A DNA stretch of 64,000 nt. Source: Sphingomonas sp. Leaf343 (GTDB taxonomy: Bacteria > Pseudomonadota > Alphaproteobacteria > Sphingomonadales > Sphingomonadaceae). The notes below the pieces were generated by a model. The model saw only the letters and a program-made list of their open reading frames with translations, searched no databases and was not told the origin of the DNA. The DNA lies in contig NZ_LMPG01000001.1 of the NCBI RefSeq assembly GCF_001423765.1, positions 564,073 to 628,072 of the forward strand, written 5' to 3'. Positions 1 through 9,304 of the stretch are shown here, piece by piece. The stretch's first letter is position 1, and each line of letters starts with the position of its first letter. The translations under genes and the position numbers were made by a program.

Positions 1-1
1 G

Positions 2-973
2 CCCGTGATGACGCGGGAACTGGGTCGGCTGCGCCCCGATCTGGTGGACCATGCGGGCAGCGCCAGCGGGATGATCGCGATGCCGCTGGCCGACGACGGC
101 GCGACGCTGATGTGGTTCCGGATCGAGCAGGTCGAGGAAGTCGAGTGGGCGGGCAATCCGCACAAGCAGGGTGTGACGCCCGGCGAGCAACTGACTCCCC
201 GCGCCTCGTTCGAGACCTGGACCGAGCAGGTGCGCGGCCGGTCGCGCCGCTGGACGATGGAGGAAATGGAGGCCGCACATCGCCTGCGCCGCGCGTTCCA
301 CGACGCACACCGGTCGCGGCAGTTGCGCGACCTGAACGCGCAGCTGATGCGGACGCTGGCGGACAAGGACGCCGCTCTCGCCCAGAAGGACCTGCTGATG
401 AAGGAGGTGGATCACAGGGTCCAGAACAGCCTCCAGCTCGTCTCCGCCTTCCTTGCGATGCAGGCGCGCGCGGCGGGGCCGGGCGAGGTCGCGGAACAGT
501 TGACGGAGGCGCAGGCGCGACTGTCGGCGGTGGCGCTGGTGCACCGTCGCCTCTACCGCGACGACCAGATCGGATCGGTCGACCTGTCGCGCTATCTGGA
601 GGAACTAGCCGGCGACATGAAGGCGTCGATCGGCGACGAATGGGCGTCGCGCATGCACACCGATCTCGCCCCCGTGCTGATCCCCACCGATCGCGCCGTG
701 GCGGTGGGGCTGGTGATGACGGAACTGGTCATCAACGCCACCAAATACGCCTATGACGGCGGCGTCGGCCCGATCGCGATCATACTGGAACAGCACCGCA
801 ACCGCCTCCGCCTGATCGTCGCCGACGAAGGCCGCGGCAAAAGCGGCGACAAGGCGGGCTTCGGCAGCCGGATGATGGGCGCGATGGTCGGCAAGCTTGA
901 CGGCGAGATCGCCTTCGTCGACAATGCGCCGGGCCTGAGAGCGATCCTGACCGCACCGATCGCCGCGGGGTAG
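2..973 (+). CDS. Bacteriophytochrome sensor histidine kinase, C-terminal part (cut by window edge)
   Basis: The reading frame is open at the left edge, so the N-terminal PAS and GAF chromophore domains lie outside the window. The first ~85 residues look like the end of a phytochrome PHY domain (FRIEQVEEVEWAGNPHK and a W-T-E-x-V-x-G-x-S-R-R-W run). A coiled coil (~95-135) leads into a HisKA_2-type dimerisation/phosphoacceptor segment (KEVDHRVQNSLQLV; the His codon is at 413-415). An HATPase_c domain follows, with N box ELVINATKYAY and G boxes DEGRG and GFGSRMM. The family autophosphorylates in response to red/far-red light using biliverdin. The convergent heme oxygenase gene just downstream would supply that chromophore, which supports the call. 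A non-phytochrome HisKA_2 kinase is less likely given the PHY-like start. Confidence 0.82.
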   Translation, partial: PVMTRELGRLRPDLVDHAGSASGMIAMPLADDGATLMWFRIEQVEEVEWAGNPHKQGVTPGEQLTPRASFETWTEQVRGRSRRWTMEEMEAAHRLRRAFHDAHRSRQLRDLNAQLMRTLADKDAALAQKDLLMKEVDHRVQNSLQLVSAFLAMQARAAGPGEVAEQLTEAQARLSAVALVHRRLYRDDQIGSVDLSRYLEELAGDMKASIGDEWASRMHTDLAPVLIPTDRAVAVGLVMTELVINATKYAYDGGVGPIAIILEQHRNRLRLIVADEGRGKSGDKAGFGSRMMGAMVGKLDGEIAFVDNAPGLRAILTAPIAAG

Positions 974-1059
974 AGGCCGGATTTCTTGTCCTGGGCCGCC
1001 CTCCTCAGGGAGGACGCTGCTGTTGCTTCTAAGCGGAATGAAGTACGCGACGAAACCGC

Positions 1060-1590
1060 CTAACCCACCGCACACCCATACAGCGCGAAACACGCTTCCG
1101 CCCCCGACACCGCGCCCTCGATCCACGCCTCGCCACCCGCTTCACCTGCCGCATCGATCGCCGCCAGCAGTGCTCGCCATTCGCCCGGCAGGTGCTTCGC
1201 GCCCAGATAGCGCGCGGGCAGATCCTCCGGCACGCCGCGGGCCAGCATGATTCCGCCAAGCCGCGATCCCTCCGTTACATACAGCGCGCCCCACGCCGCA
1301 CCGGGGCGGTCTGGCATCACGAAAGGCAAATGTTCCGGCATCGCCAGCCCGAGATCGGCAAGGTCCGCCGCCAGCATCCCGGTCCGCTCCCGCCACGCCG
1401 GCAGTTCCGAACGTGCCGCCAGTACCGCCTCCACCGCCGGCAGCGCGCGGGCATGCGCGGTCAGGAAGCGGGCATAGGCGATGCGATCGCCCAGATCATG
1501 CCCGCCGAATGCGGCATCGACCGCGTCGTGCGCCGGCCCGGTCTGCGCCCGGAGGCGCTGCACGGCTCCCATCATGCGGAGGGCCGTCAT
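1060..1590 (-). CDS. bphO: Biliverdin-producing heme oxygenase (BphO type)
   Basis: A 176-residue protein of the bacterial heme oxygenase family that accompanies bacteriophytochromes; it would open heme to biliverdin, CO and iron. The segment TGPAHDAVDAAF near residue 20 carries the expected proximal heme-ligand His. YVTEGSRLGGIMLARG matches the distal-helix Gly-rich signature of this family. The ATG at 1590-1588 overlaps the TGA of the upstream symporter gene (ATGA), so translation is probably coupled; an internal Met-Met at 1575 is an alternative start. The gene converges on the phytochrome kinase gene across 86 bp, in which CCTCC-TCAG-GGAGG could form a small hairpin. Substrate and product are inferred from family and context. 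Confidence 0.85.
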   Translation of the reverse strand: MTALRMMGAVQRLRAQTGPAHDAVDAAFGGHDLGDRIAYARFLTAHARALPAVEAVLAARSELPAWRERTGMLAADLADLGLAMPEHLPFVMPDRPGAAWGALYVTEGSRLGGIMLARGVPEDLPARYLGAKHLPGEWRALLAAIDAAGEAGGEAWIEGAVSGAEACFALYGCAVG

Positions 1591-2876
1591 GCAGAGCTTG
1601 GAACCGGGATCGCCTGCGGATCGGCGGGGGCGATGGCGTCGATCAATCCCTGCCGCTTGGCGACGATCGTCGGCACCAGCGCCTGTCCGGCGACGTTCAC
1701 CGCGGTCCGTCCCATGTCGAGGATCGGATCGATCGCCAGCAACAGCCCTGCGCCCTCCAGCGGCAGACCCAGCGTCGACAGCGTCAGCGTCAGCATCACG
1801 AGCGCCCCCGTCAGCCCGGCGGTGGCGGCCGACCCGATGACGGATACCAGCACGACCAGCAGGTAATCCGACGCGTGCAGCGGCATGTTGTAATATTGCG
1901 CGACGAACAGCGCCGCCACGGCCGGATAGATCGCCGCGCATCCATCCATCTTGGTCGTCGCCGCGAACGGCACCGCGAAGGCAGCGTAACTACGCGGCAC
2001 GCCGATCCGCTCCACCGCCGCCTCGGTCACCGGCAGGGTGGCGATCGACGAGCGCGAGACGAAACCAAGCTGGATCGCCGGCCATGCCGCGGCGAAGAAC
2101 CGCCGCACCGACAGCCCGTTGATCCGCAGCAGCACCGGATAGACGACCAGCAGCACCAGCCCCAGCCCGATATAGACCGCGCCTGCGAACGCGCCGAGCG
2201 CCGACAGCGACCGCCAGCCATATTCGACGACCGCATGGCCGAGCAGGCCGGCGGTGCCGATCGGCGTCAGTCGCACGACCCAGCGCAGCACGCGCCGGAA
2301 GATCGCCAGCGCCGAGGCGTTGAACGACAGGAACGCGCTGCCCTGATCGCCGGTACGTACCGCTGCGACGCCGATCGCGACCGCGACGACAATGATCTGC
2401 AGAACGTTGAACGACAGCGTGGTCGTGGCCGCGCCATCGACCAGCTTGGTCGACGCGCCCAGCCCGAGGATATTGGCCGGCACCAGTCCGCGCAGGAAAT
2501 CGAGCCACGATCCGTGCGTCGTCGGCGCGATGGCCGTGGCCATGTCGACGCCCGCGCGGACGCCCGGCTGGATCAGCGTGCCCAGCGTCAGGCCGATCGC
2601 CACCGCGATCAGCGCGGTGATCGCGAACCAGATCAGCGTCCCCGCGACCAGCCGCGCCGCGTTGCCCAGATCGCGCAGCGCCGCGATCGATGCGACGATC
2701 GCCGTGAACACCAGCGGCACGACCAGCGCGCGCAGCAACTGTACGAAGATCTCGCCGACGATCCGCAACGCTTCCGCCAGCGCGCTCGCCTCGCCGAGGG
2801 ACCGTGCCCAGAAGCCCAGGAGCAGGCCCGTCGCCATGCCGACGAACACCTGCGCGGTGAAGGAAAACCGTGTCAT
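1587..2876 (-). CDS. DAACS family dicarboxylate/amino acid:cation symporter
   Basis: A 429-residue polytopic inner-membrane protein of the dicarboxylate/amino acid:cation symporter family (GltP/DctA-like). It has about eight hydrophobic segments, the serine-rich re-entrant loop with an SSIATLP core, and the ATTKMDGCAAIYP segment that corresponds to the substrate/Na+-binding NMDGT region. ATG at 2876 is chosen because the family N-terminus (MTRFSFTAQVFVG) begins there; the open frame upstream to 3275 is non-coding in character. The stop overlaps the start of the heme oxygenase gene by 4 nt, implying one transcript. The transported substrate cannot be read from sequence. The divergent hybrid kinase gene lies 193 bp away. 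Confidence 0.88.
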   Translation of the reverse strand: MTRFSFTAQVFVGMATGLLLGFWARSLGEASALAEALRIVGEIFVQLLRALVVPLVFTAIVASIAALRDLGNAARLVAGTLIWFAITALIAVAIGLTLGTLIQPGVRAGVDMATAIAPTTHGSWLDFLRGLVPANILGLGASTKLVDGAATTTLSFNVLQIIVVAVAIGVAAVRTGDQGSAFLSFNASALAIFRRVLRWVVRLTPIGTAGLLGHAVVEYGWRSLSALGAFAGAVYIGLGLVLLVVYPVLLRINGLSVRRFFAAAWPAIQLGFVSRSSIATLPVTEAAVERIGVPRSYAAFAVPFAATTKMDGCAAIYPAVAALFVAQYYNMPLHASDYLLVVLVSVIGSAATAGLTGALVMLTLTLSTLGLPLEGAGLLLAIDPILDMGRTAVNVAGQALVPTIVAKRQGLIDAIAPADPQAIPVPSSA

Positions 2877-3069
2877 CGCGCGATACCGTGGCCGCGTCCG
2901 CCGCGATTGCCCAGCAAGAATGTTGCGAGGGGGCGTAAAGCGGGGCCATGCCGCGCGACGGACCTGAACGATGAACGCGCGACGGTCGAATGGATGAGTC
3001 GCCTCGCGCAGTATGATCGTTCCGGTTCCGCACCGTTGACAGTGGAATACGGCGTGGCATGTCAGTGAC

Positions 3070-5961
3070 ATGCCCTTTTCCGCTCTTTCCGCATCGGACA
3101 TGCCCGGCTGGCCGGTCGCGGGCGGCGAGTGCGGGCGGTTGATCCGGCGCTGTGACTGGAGCACGACCCCTCTCGGGCCGATCGAACGATGGTCGACGGT
3201 GCTGCGCGTGACCGTGCAGACGCTGTTGAACTCGCCCGTGCCGCAGGTTCTGATGTGGGGGCGCGACGGCGTCATGCTCTATAACGACGGCTATGCCGCG
3301 ATCGCGGACGACCGGCATCCGGAGGCGCTCGGCTGCGACATCCGGTCGATCTGGCCGGAGGCGTGGGACTGGAACGCCGCCGTACTGGCGCGGGGTTTCG
3401 CCGGAGAGGTCGCCACCCATCGTAACGAGAGTTTCGTCGTGCGCCGCGGCGATGTCGAGGAAACACTGACCTTCGACCTGTTCTACACGCCGATCCGCGA
3501 CGAGGACGGCGCGGTCGCGGGCGTGCTCGGTACGGTGATCGACAACACCGCCCGGCTGGGTGCGGAAAGGCGGCTGGCGCGCAGCCTGACGGAGGTGCGG
3601 TCGATCGGCGACGCCTTGCCGGTGTTGATCGCCTATATCGACCGGAATTTTCGCTATCGCTTCGCCAACGCCTATTACAAACACTGGATGGCCCGCGATC
3701 CGGAGTGGATGTTGGGCAGGACCGTCGCGGAGGTGCTGGGCGAGGAGATGTTCGCGCTGCGTCGGCCGCTGATGGAGCGTGCGCTGGCCGGGGAACGCAT
3801 CGTCAGCGATGTCCGGCTGACGACCGCGAACCGGCGCGACCGACGGCTGGAAACGCATTACCTGCCGCGAACCGATGCCGACGGGCGTGTGACAGGCCTC
3901 TATCTGCTGGCGTTCGACGTCGAGGATCGCGCGCGTCGCGAGGAGGAACTGGATCGCAGCATCGGCCGCTTCCGCGCCGCCATCGCCGCCATGCACGGTG
4001 TCCTCTGGACCAACAGCCCCGATGGCCGGATGCTGGGCGAGCAGCCGGGCTGGGCGGCGCTGACCGGCCAGTCCGAGGAAGAGTATCAGGATCATGGCTG
4101 GGCGCAGGCGCTGCATCCCGACGACATCGCGCCGACGATCGCGGAGTGGGAGCGATCGGTCGCGACGCTGTCCGCGTTCGAGTTCGAACACCGCGTCTGC
4201 CGCCGCGACGGCGTATGGCGCAACTTCGCGGTGCGGGCGGTGCCGATCGTCGGCATGGGCGGCGAGGTCGTCGAATGGGTCGGCGTGCATACCGACATCA
4301 CCGAACAGCGCGAGGCGGAACGCGCGCTGACCGAACAGGCCGTATTGCTGCGGCGGCAGGTCGAGCATCGCGAGCGCGCCGAGGCGCAGTTGCGGCAGTT
4401 GAACGACACGCTGGAAACGCGGATCGCCACCGAGATCGCCGAGCGTCATCAGGCGGAGGCCGCCCTGGCGCAGGCGCAGAAGATGGAGACGATCGGCCAG
4501 CTGACGGGCGGCGTCGCGCATGACTTCAACAACCTGCTTCAGGTCGTATCCGGCAATCTGCAATTGCTGGGGCGCGAGGTCGCGGGCAATCCCGTCGCGG
4601 AACGGCGCGTGACCAGCGCGATGGCGGGGGTCGAGCGCGGCGCGAAGCTGGCGGCGCAACTGCTCGCCTTCGGTCGGCGGCAGGCGCTGGAGCCGCGCAT
4701 CGTCAACGTCACGCGCTTCGTTCACGGCATGCACGACATCCTGCGCCGCGCGATCGGGGAGGGGGTGGCGATCGACACGATCGTCTCGGAAGGGCTGTGG
4801 AACACCTTCATCGATCCCGCGCAGATCGAGAATGCGATCCTGAACCTCGCGATCAACGCCCGCGACGCGATGGCAGGGCACGGCCGCCTAACGATTACCG
4901 TCGCGAACACGCGCGTCGCGTCACCGGCGGCGGGCGCGGACGAGGTCGCGGCGGGGGATTACGTCGAACTCAGCGTCGGCGACACGGGATCGGGGATGAC
5001 GCCCGACATCATGGCGCGCGTGTTCGAACCCTTCTTCTCGACCAAGGCGGAGGGAAAGGGATCGGGGCTGGGCCTGTCGATGGTCTATGGCTTCGTCAAG
5101 CAGTCCGGCGGGCATGTCCGCATCGATTCCACGCCCGGCCGGGGCACGACCGTCCAGCTGCTGCTGCCACGCGCCTTCGGTGCGGAGGACGCGGAGCGCG
5201 CCGTCGACGAGCGTCCGGTCGCGGGCGGGACGGAAACGGTACTGGTGGTGGAGGACGACGACGATGTCCGCGGCACCGTCGTCGGGATGCTGGAGGAACT
5301 CGGCTACCGCGTCCTGACCGCCGGCGATCCCGATGCGGGGCTGGCGATGGTGCAGGGTGGCGCGACACCCGACCTGCTGTTCACCGACGTCGTCATGCCG
5401 GGTACGATCGACAGCGCCGCCATGGCGCGGCGGATGCGGGAGCATCTGCCCGGTTTGTCGGTCCTGTTCACCTCCGGCTACGCCGAAAGCGCGATCGTGC
5501 ATGGCGGGCGGCTGGACCCCGGCGTGGAGTTGCTGGCGAAACCCTATTCGCGGGAGGCGCTGGCCCGCCGCGTCCGGCAGGTGCTGGGTCCGCCCGCGCG
5601 CGCGGCGATCGTGGCGCTGCTGGTCGAGGACGATCCGACGATCCGCGCCCAGATTCAGGAGGTGCTGGCGGATGCGGGGTTCGAGGTGATGGTCGCGGGC
5701 AGCGCGGAGGAGGCGATCGAGCTGACCGATCGCGCCCGCGCGACCGTGCTGGTCACCGACGTCAACCTGCCCGGCGCGTCCGGCGTCGAGCTCGCCGCGA
5801 CGATCCGGGCGGAACGGCCCGGCATCGGCATCGTGTTCGCGACCGGCGACGGCGCGGTCGCCCTGCCGGAGGATGGCGCGACCGCGATCCTGCGCAAGCC
5901 CTACGGCGTCGCCGCGCTGGTCCGCGCGGTGCGGACCGTGATAGACCAGCCTCCCGCCTGA
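3070..5961 (+). CDS. PAS-containing hybrid sensor histidine kinase with two receiver domains
   Basis: A 963-residue cytoplasmic hybrid kinase; no transmembrane segment is visible. Order: N-terminal PAS-like region (~20-175, starting at CDWSTTPLGPIERW), a second PAS (~180-295), a third PAS with PAC (~300-420), a coiled coil (~420-475), HisKA with phosphoacceptor His484 (GGVAHDFNNLL), HATPase_c (~590-705, ELSVGDTGSGM and GSGLGLSMVYGF), and two receiver domains with phosphoacceptors Asp773 (LLFTDVVMPG) and Asp897 (VLVTDVNLPG, followed by ILRKPYG). The ligand of the PAS domains is unknown; no LOV cysteine motif is evident. It is divergent from the symporter/heme oxygenase pair and 17 bp ahead of a MAPEG gene. 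The start is uncertain because no Shine-Dalgarno (SD) sequence is visible; ATG 3100 is an alternative. Confidence 0.9.
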   Translation: MPFSALSASDMPGWPVAGGECGRLIRRCDWSTTPLGPIERWSTVLRVTVQTLLNSPVPQVLMWGRDGVMLYNDGYAAIADDRHPEALGCDIRSIWPEAWDWNAAVLARGFAGEVATHRNESFVVRRGDVEETLTFDLFYTPIRDEDGAVAGVLGTVIDNTARLGAERRLARSLTEVRSIGDALPVLIAYIDRNFRYRFANAYYKHWMARDPEWMLGRTVAEVLGEEMFALRRPLMERALAGERIVSDVRLTTANRRDRRLETHYLPRTDADGRVTGLYLLAFDVEDRARREEELDRSIGRFRAAIAAMHGVLWTNSPDGRMLGEQPGWAALTGQSEEEYQDHGWAQALHPDDIAPTIAEWERSVATLSAFEFEHRVCRRDGVWRNFAVRAVPIVGMGGEVVEWVGVHTDITEQREAERALTEQAVLLRRQVEHRERAEAQLRQLNDTLETRIATEIAERHQAEAALAQAQKMETIGQLTGGVAHDFNNLLQVVSGNLQLLGREVAGNPVAERRVTSAMAGVERGAKLAAQLLAFGRRQALEPRIVNVTRFVHGMHDILRRAIGEGVAIDTIVSEGLWNTFIDPAQIENAILNLAINARDAMAGHGRLTITVANTRVASPAAGADEVAAGDYVELSVGDTGSGMTPDIMARVFEPFFSTKAEGKGSGLGLSMVYGFVKQSGGHVRIDSTPGRGTTVQLLLPRAFGAEDAERAVDERPVAGGTETVLVVEDDDDVRGTVVGMLEELGYRVLTAGDPDAGLAMVQGGATPDLLFTDVVMPGTIDSAAMARRMREHLPGLSVLFTSGYAESAIVHGGRLDPGVELLAKPYSREALARRVRQVLGPPARAAIVALLVEDDPTIRAQIQEVLADAGFEVMVAGSAEEAIELTDRARATVLVTDVNLPGASGVELAATIRAERPGIGIVFATGDGAVALPEDGATAILRKPYGVAALVRAVRTVIDQPPA

Positions 5962-5978
5962 CGAGGAGCAACGCGCGG

Positions 5979-6443
5979 ATGGTCCTGTTCCACATCCTCT
6001 GGCCGACCTTCGCGATGGTCGCGCTGATCTTCATCGTGTGGACGGTGCTGGTCACCAAGCGTCTGCATCACCTGAAGACGGTCCAGCCCACGCAGGCGGA
6101 CTTCGCCGATCGCGCCGCGATGCATCGTTATTTCGCGCCGATCGCGTCGCCCGCCGACAATCTCGCCAATCTGTTCGAGATGCCGGTGCTGTTCTTCGCA
6201 GTCGTGCCGTTGTTGATGGCGACGCAGCAGGCGGGGATCGCACAGGTGCTGCTCGCGTGGATCTTCGTCGGGCTGCGCGCAATTCATAGCTGGCATCATC
6301 TGCGCGGCCGCATCCGGCCGCGATTCCGCACCTATATCGCCTCGGTCGCGGTGCTGGCGGCGATGTGGATCGGATTCCTGATCGACTTCGTCGTCGCCGC
6401 GGCGGCCTACAACGCCGCCCTTTCCCGCCTGTTGCAACCCTGA
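5979..6443 (+). CDS. MAPEG family membrane protein
   Basis: A 154-residue protein with four hydrophobic helices (~5-27, ~60-83, ~85-100, ~120-145). The ANLFEMPVLFFAV segment matches the conserved N-x-x-E-x-P core of MAPEG proteins (membrane-associated proteins in eicosanoid and glutathione metabolism). Bacterial members are mostly uncharacterised, so no reaction is assigned. GAGGAG at 5963-5968 is a good SD for the ATG at 5979. The gene starts 17 bp after the hybrid kinase stop and is probably cotranscribed with it. Confidence 0.82.
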   Translation: MVLFHILWPTFAMVALIFIVWTVLVTKRLHHLKTVQPTQADFADRAAMHRYFAPIASPADNLANLFEMPVLFFAVVPLLMATQQAGIAQVLLAWIFVGLRAIHSWHHLRGRIRPRFRTYIASVAVLAAMWIGFLIDFVVAAAAYNAALSRLLQP

Positions 6444-6482
6444 TCGGCGTGCGTTCGTTTCCCGCGACCAAGGAGACGGATC

Positions 6483-6803
6483 ATGGCAGAGGAACGGGAC
6501 CACGACGCGATTCACCGCGACTTCGACAAGGCGGTGAACATGACGCCCGCGGCGCTGGAGAAGTGGCTCGCGACCGACGAAAGCCGGTCGGTCGGCACCG
6601 GCGTCGGCCATGACGAGGGCAAACGCATCGTCGCGATCAGGCACAAGAAGAAGGCGGAGCTGACCGACGCGGATTACGACCATATGCGCAAGGTCGTCGG
6701 TTATGTGCACCGCCATCTGGCGCAGAAAGGCTCCGCGGACGACAAGGAGCATAGCGCGTGGCGCTACTCGCTGATGAACTGGGGCCATGATCCACTGAAA
6801 TAG
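6483..6803 (+). CDS. DUF3140 domain protein
   Basis: A 106-residue charged, soluble protein. The layout (FDKAVNMTPAALEKWLAT, then HKKKAELTDADYDHMRKVVGYV, ending ALMNWGHDP-like) matches what I remember of the DUF3140 family, sometimes labelled DNA-binding without firm evidence. AAGGAG about 8 nt upstream supports the ATG. It is 39 bp after the MAPEG gene on the same strand and convergent with the GGDEF-EAL gene. Function unknown. Confidence 0.75.
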   Translation: MAEERDHDAIHRDFDKAVNMTPAALEKWLATDESRSVGTGVGHDEGKRIVAIRHKKKAELTDADYDHMRKVVGYVHRHLAQKGSADDKEHSAWRYSLMNWGHDPLK

Positions 6804-6828
6804 CGGCCCCGTTCCGCCCGATCGCCGG

Positions 6829-9219
6829 TCAGGCCGCCGCCTGCATCCGCCGATTCGCCAGATCGCGCGCCTCCTCGACCGGCAGCGGGCGACCGAAATA
6901 ATAGCCCTGTACCTTCGTACAGCCAAAGGCCTGTACCATCCGGTGCTCCGCTTCAGTTTCCACCCCCTCCGCCGTCGTTCCCATACCCAGGCTCTTCGCA
7001 AGAGCGACGACGGCGCTGACGATCGCCACCGCCTCGCGTATCCCCTTGGCCGCCGCCTGCACGAAGCTGCGGTCGATCTTGATCGACGAGAAGCGCGTGC
7101 GGCTGAGATAGCCGAGCGACGAATAGCCCGTCCCGAAATCGTCCAGGCTCAATCTCACGCCGAGATCGAGTATCCGCTCCAGCGTTTTGATCGCGCCCAG
7201 CCCCTCGTGCATGAACACGCTCTCGGTCACTTCCAGCTCCAGTCGCCCGGCCGAAAGGCCGGATGCCGCCAGTGCGCTTGCCACGGTGGCGACGAAGCCG
7301 GGGTTCTGGAGCTGGTCCGGGGACACGTTGACCGCGACGCGGATATCGTCCGGCCAGCATGCGGCTTCCGCGCACGCGGTCCGCACCACCCATTCGCCGA
7401 TCGGGCCGATCAGCCGCGCCTCTTCGGCCAGCGGGATGAACTTGGTCGGCGGCACGTTGCCGAATTCCGGGCTGTTCCAGCGGAGCAGCGCCTCGAAACC
7501 CGTCAATTCGCCGGTGCCGGCATCGACGACGGGCTGATAGGCGAGATACATCTCGGCGCGGTCCAGCGCCTTGCGCAGCGCCATCTCCAGCACGCGGCGT
7601 TCTTCCGCCTGGACATGGAGTTGCGGTTCGTAGGCGTGAAAGACGCCGCCGCCCTTGTCCTTCGATCGATAGAGCGCGAGGTCGGCGGAGCGGATCAGCA
7701 TCTCCGCCGTCCGCCCGTCGCGCGGCGCGATCGCCAGCCCGACCGACGCGCCGATATACAGCGTGTGCTGATCCACCTCATAAGGTTGCGACAACGTCTC
7801 GATGATGCGCCGCGCCAGCGTCTCGACCGCGGCGGGATCGGTCGCATCGGCGACCACGACCGCGAATTCGTCGCCACCCAGCCGGCCGCACATCTCGCCC
7901 TTGCCCATCAACTGGCCCAGCCGTTCCGACACGCGGCTCAGCAGCCGGTCGCCGACCGGGTGGCCCAGCGTGTCGTTGACGGCCTTGAACCGGTCGAGAT
8001 CGATCATCATGAACGCGCAGCGACCGCCCCAGCGGTCCGCTTCCGCCATCGCACGCGCCAGCGTCTCGTTGATGTGCAGACGGTTGGGCAGGCCGGTCAG
8101 CGTGTCGTATCGGGCCATGCGGTTGATCTTGTCCGCCGACGCGCGCTGCTCGGTCACGTCCGATCCGACGCCGCGAAATCCGCTGAACTGGCCGGATGCG
8201 TCGTGGCGCGGACTGGCGGACAATTCCCACCAGCGTTCGACACCCCCGACCGTGACGGGCAGCCGCACGTCGCGAAAGCTCTCCCGCGCCTTCAGCTTCT
8301 CCGCCAGCAGCCGCAGCCCGGCGGCGAAATTGCCGTTCTCCCAGGCGGGGCCGGCGAGCACCTGCAGGAACGGCATCCCGTCGATCGCCGCCGGGTCGAG
8401 GCCGCACGCCGCCACGAACCGCGGCGACGGCTTGACGACGCGCCGCGCGCTGTCGGTTTCCCACAGCCAGTCCGCCTCCGTCTCCTCGAACTCGCGGAGC
8501 AGCAGGCTGACGGTTTCGTCGCGCTCCTCCAGTGCGATCTCGGCGGCGCGCAGGGCGACGAGCGATTTGCCGCGGCTGGTGCAGATCGCCGCCAGCAACA
8601 GCGCGAAGCACACGCCCCCGGCCGCCGCCGCGTACGCCCCGATCAGCGACAGCGCGATGGCGGCGAACAGGGCGATGCCGCCCAGAAAGACGAACGTGGC
8701 CGCGACCAGCGGCGCCATCGCATAGGCGGCCCCGGTCATCAGGATCGCGAGGACCAGCCCGAATCCGGCCAGCGTGCCGGCGGGAACGATCTCGACCAGC
8801 AGCCACGGTATGCTCCAGCACAGCGCCAGTGCGGCCCCCTCCTGGATCGTGCTCCGCACATCGGCACGGCGGGCGTAGCCGTCCTCCCGCCGATGCGAGC
8901 GCAGCCGGCGCATTGCGACCCCGGCCGCGAGCATCACCGTCGTCACACCCCAGCCGACCACCTCCACCAGCGGCGCGAATGGCGCCAACAACAGGACCGC
9001 GATCGCCGCGCCCAGTGCATTGGCGGCGAACATGACGATCGCCAGTCCCCGGCCGGCCGACAACTGGGTCGCCCGGATCTGGGCCCAGAGCGCCGCGTCC
9101 CGTCCGTTCGTGAAGCCGATCATCGCCGGCAACCCCGCATCGATAGACGTCCCGATGCCAACACCGCGCACGGCGCTGTCGGGGGCGGGCGGGGCGGCGG
9201 GGGCGGTTCGTTCGGTCAC
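6829..9219 (-). CDS. Membrane bifunctional diguanylate cyclase/phosphodiesterase (PAS-GGDEF-EAL)
   Basis: A 796-residue c-di-GMP turnover protein. Residues ~50-215 form a sensor region with about six hydrophobic helices. A PAS domain (~245-360) follows, then GGDEF (~370-530; MIDLDRFKAVND and intact GRLGGDEFAVV), then EAL (~545-785; GFEALLRW, VNVSPDQL, DDFGTGYSSLGYL, KIDRSFV and AEGVETEAEHRMV). Catalytic motifs of both enzymatic domains look intact, so either activity is possible; which dominates cannot be read from sequence. I see no clear RxxD inhibitory site before GGDEF. It is convergent with the DUF3140 gene. The only gene in the window that clearly makes or degrades c-di-GMP. Confidence 0.93.
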   Translation of the reverse strand: MTERTAPAAPPAPDSAVRGVGIGTSIDAGLPAMIGFTNGRDAALWAQIRATQLSAGRGLAIVMFAANALGAAIAVLLLAPFAPLVEVVGWGVTTVMLAAGVAMRRLRSHRREDGYARRADVRSTIQEGAALALCWSIPWLLVEIVPAGTLAGFGLVLAILMTGAAYAMAPLVAATFVFLGGIALFAAIALSLIGAYAAAAGGVCFALLLAAICTSRGKSLVALRAAEIALEERDETVSLLLREFEETEADWLWETDSARRVVKPSPRFVAACGLDPAAIDGMPFLQVLAGPAWENGNFAAGLRLLAEKLKARESFRDVRLPVTVGGVERWWELSASPRHDASGQFSGFRGVGSDVTEQRASADKINRMARYDTLTGLPNRLHINETLARAMAEADRWGGRCAFMMIDLDRFKAVNDTLGHPVGDRLLSRVSERLGQLMGKGEMCGRLGGDEFAVVVADATDPAAVETLARRIIETLSQPYEVDQHTLYIGASVGLAIAPRDGRTAEMLIRSADLALYRSKDKGGGVFHAYEPQLHVQAEERRVLEMALRKALDRAEMYLAYQPVVDAGTGELTGFEALLRWNSPEFGNVPPTKFIPLAEEARLIGPIGEWVVRTACAEAACWPDDIRVAVNVSPDQLQNPGFVATVASALAASGLSAGRLELEVTESVFMHEGLGAIKTLERILDLGVRLSLDDFGTGYSSLGYLSRTRFSSIKIDRSFVQAAAKGIREAVAIVSAVVALAKSLGMGTTAEGVETEAEHRMVQAFGCTKVQGYYFGRPLPVEEARDLANRRMQAAA

Positions 9220-9304
9220 CGCACGGGGTTATCGCGCAGGGGGTTAGCGGATCGTTGAACGTCCGCAAAATATCGGGAAACTATGTTCCGTCGTGAAAAC
9301 GGGA

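Noticed and set aside
1990..4881. 963-residue minus-strand open frame opposite the hybrid kinase
   Set aside because: Composition (Arg/Asp/His-rich, no domain) is that of an antisense shadow in high-GC DNA; the plus-strand kinase is unmistakable.
6943..9258. 771-residue plus-strand open frame opposite the GGDEF-EAL gene
   Set aside because: Shadow of a gene with intact GGDEF and EAL motifs.
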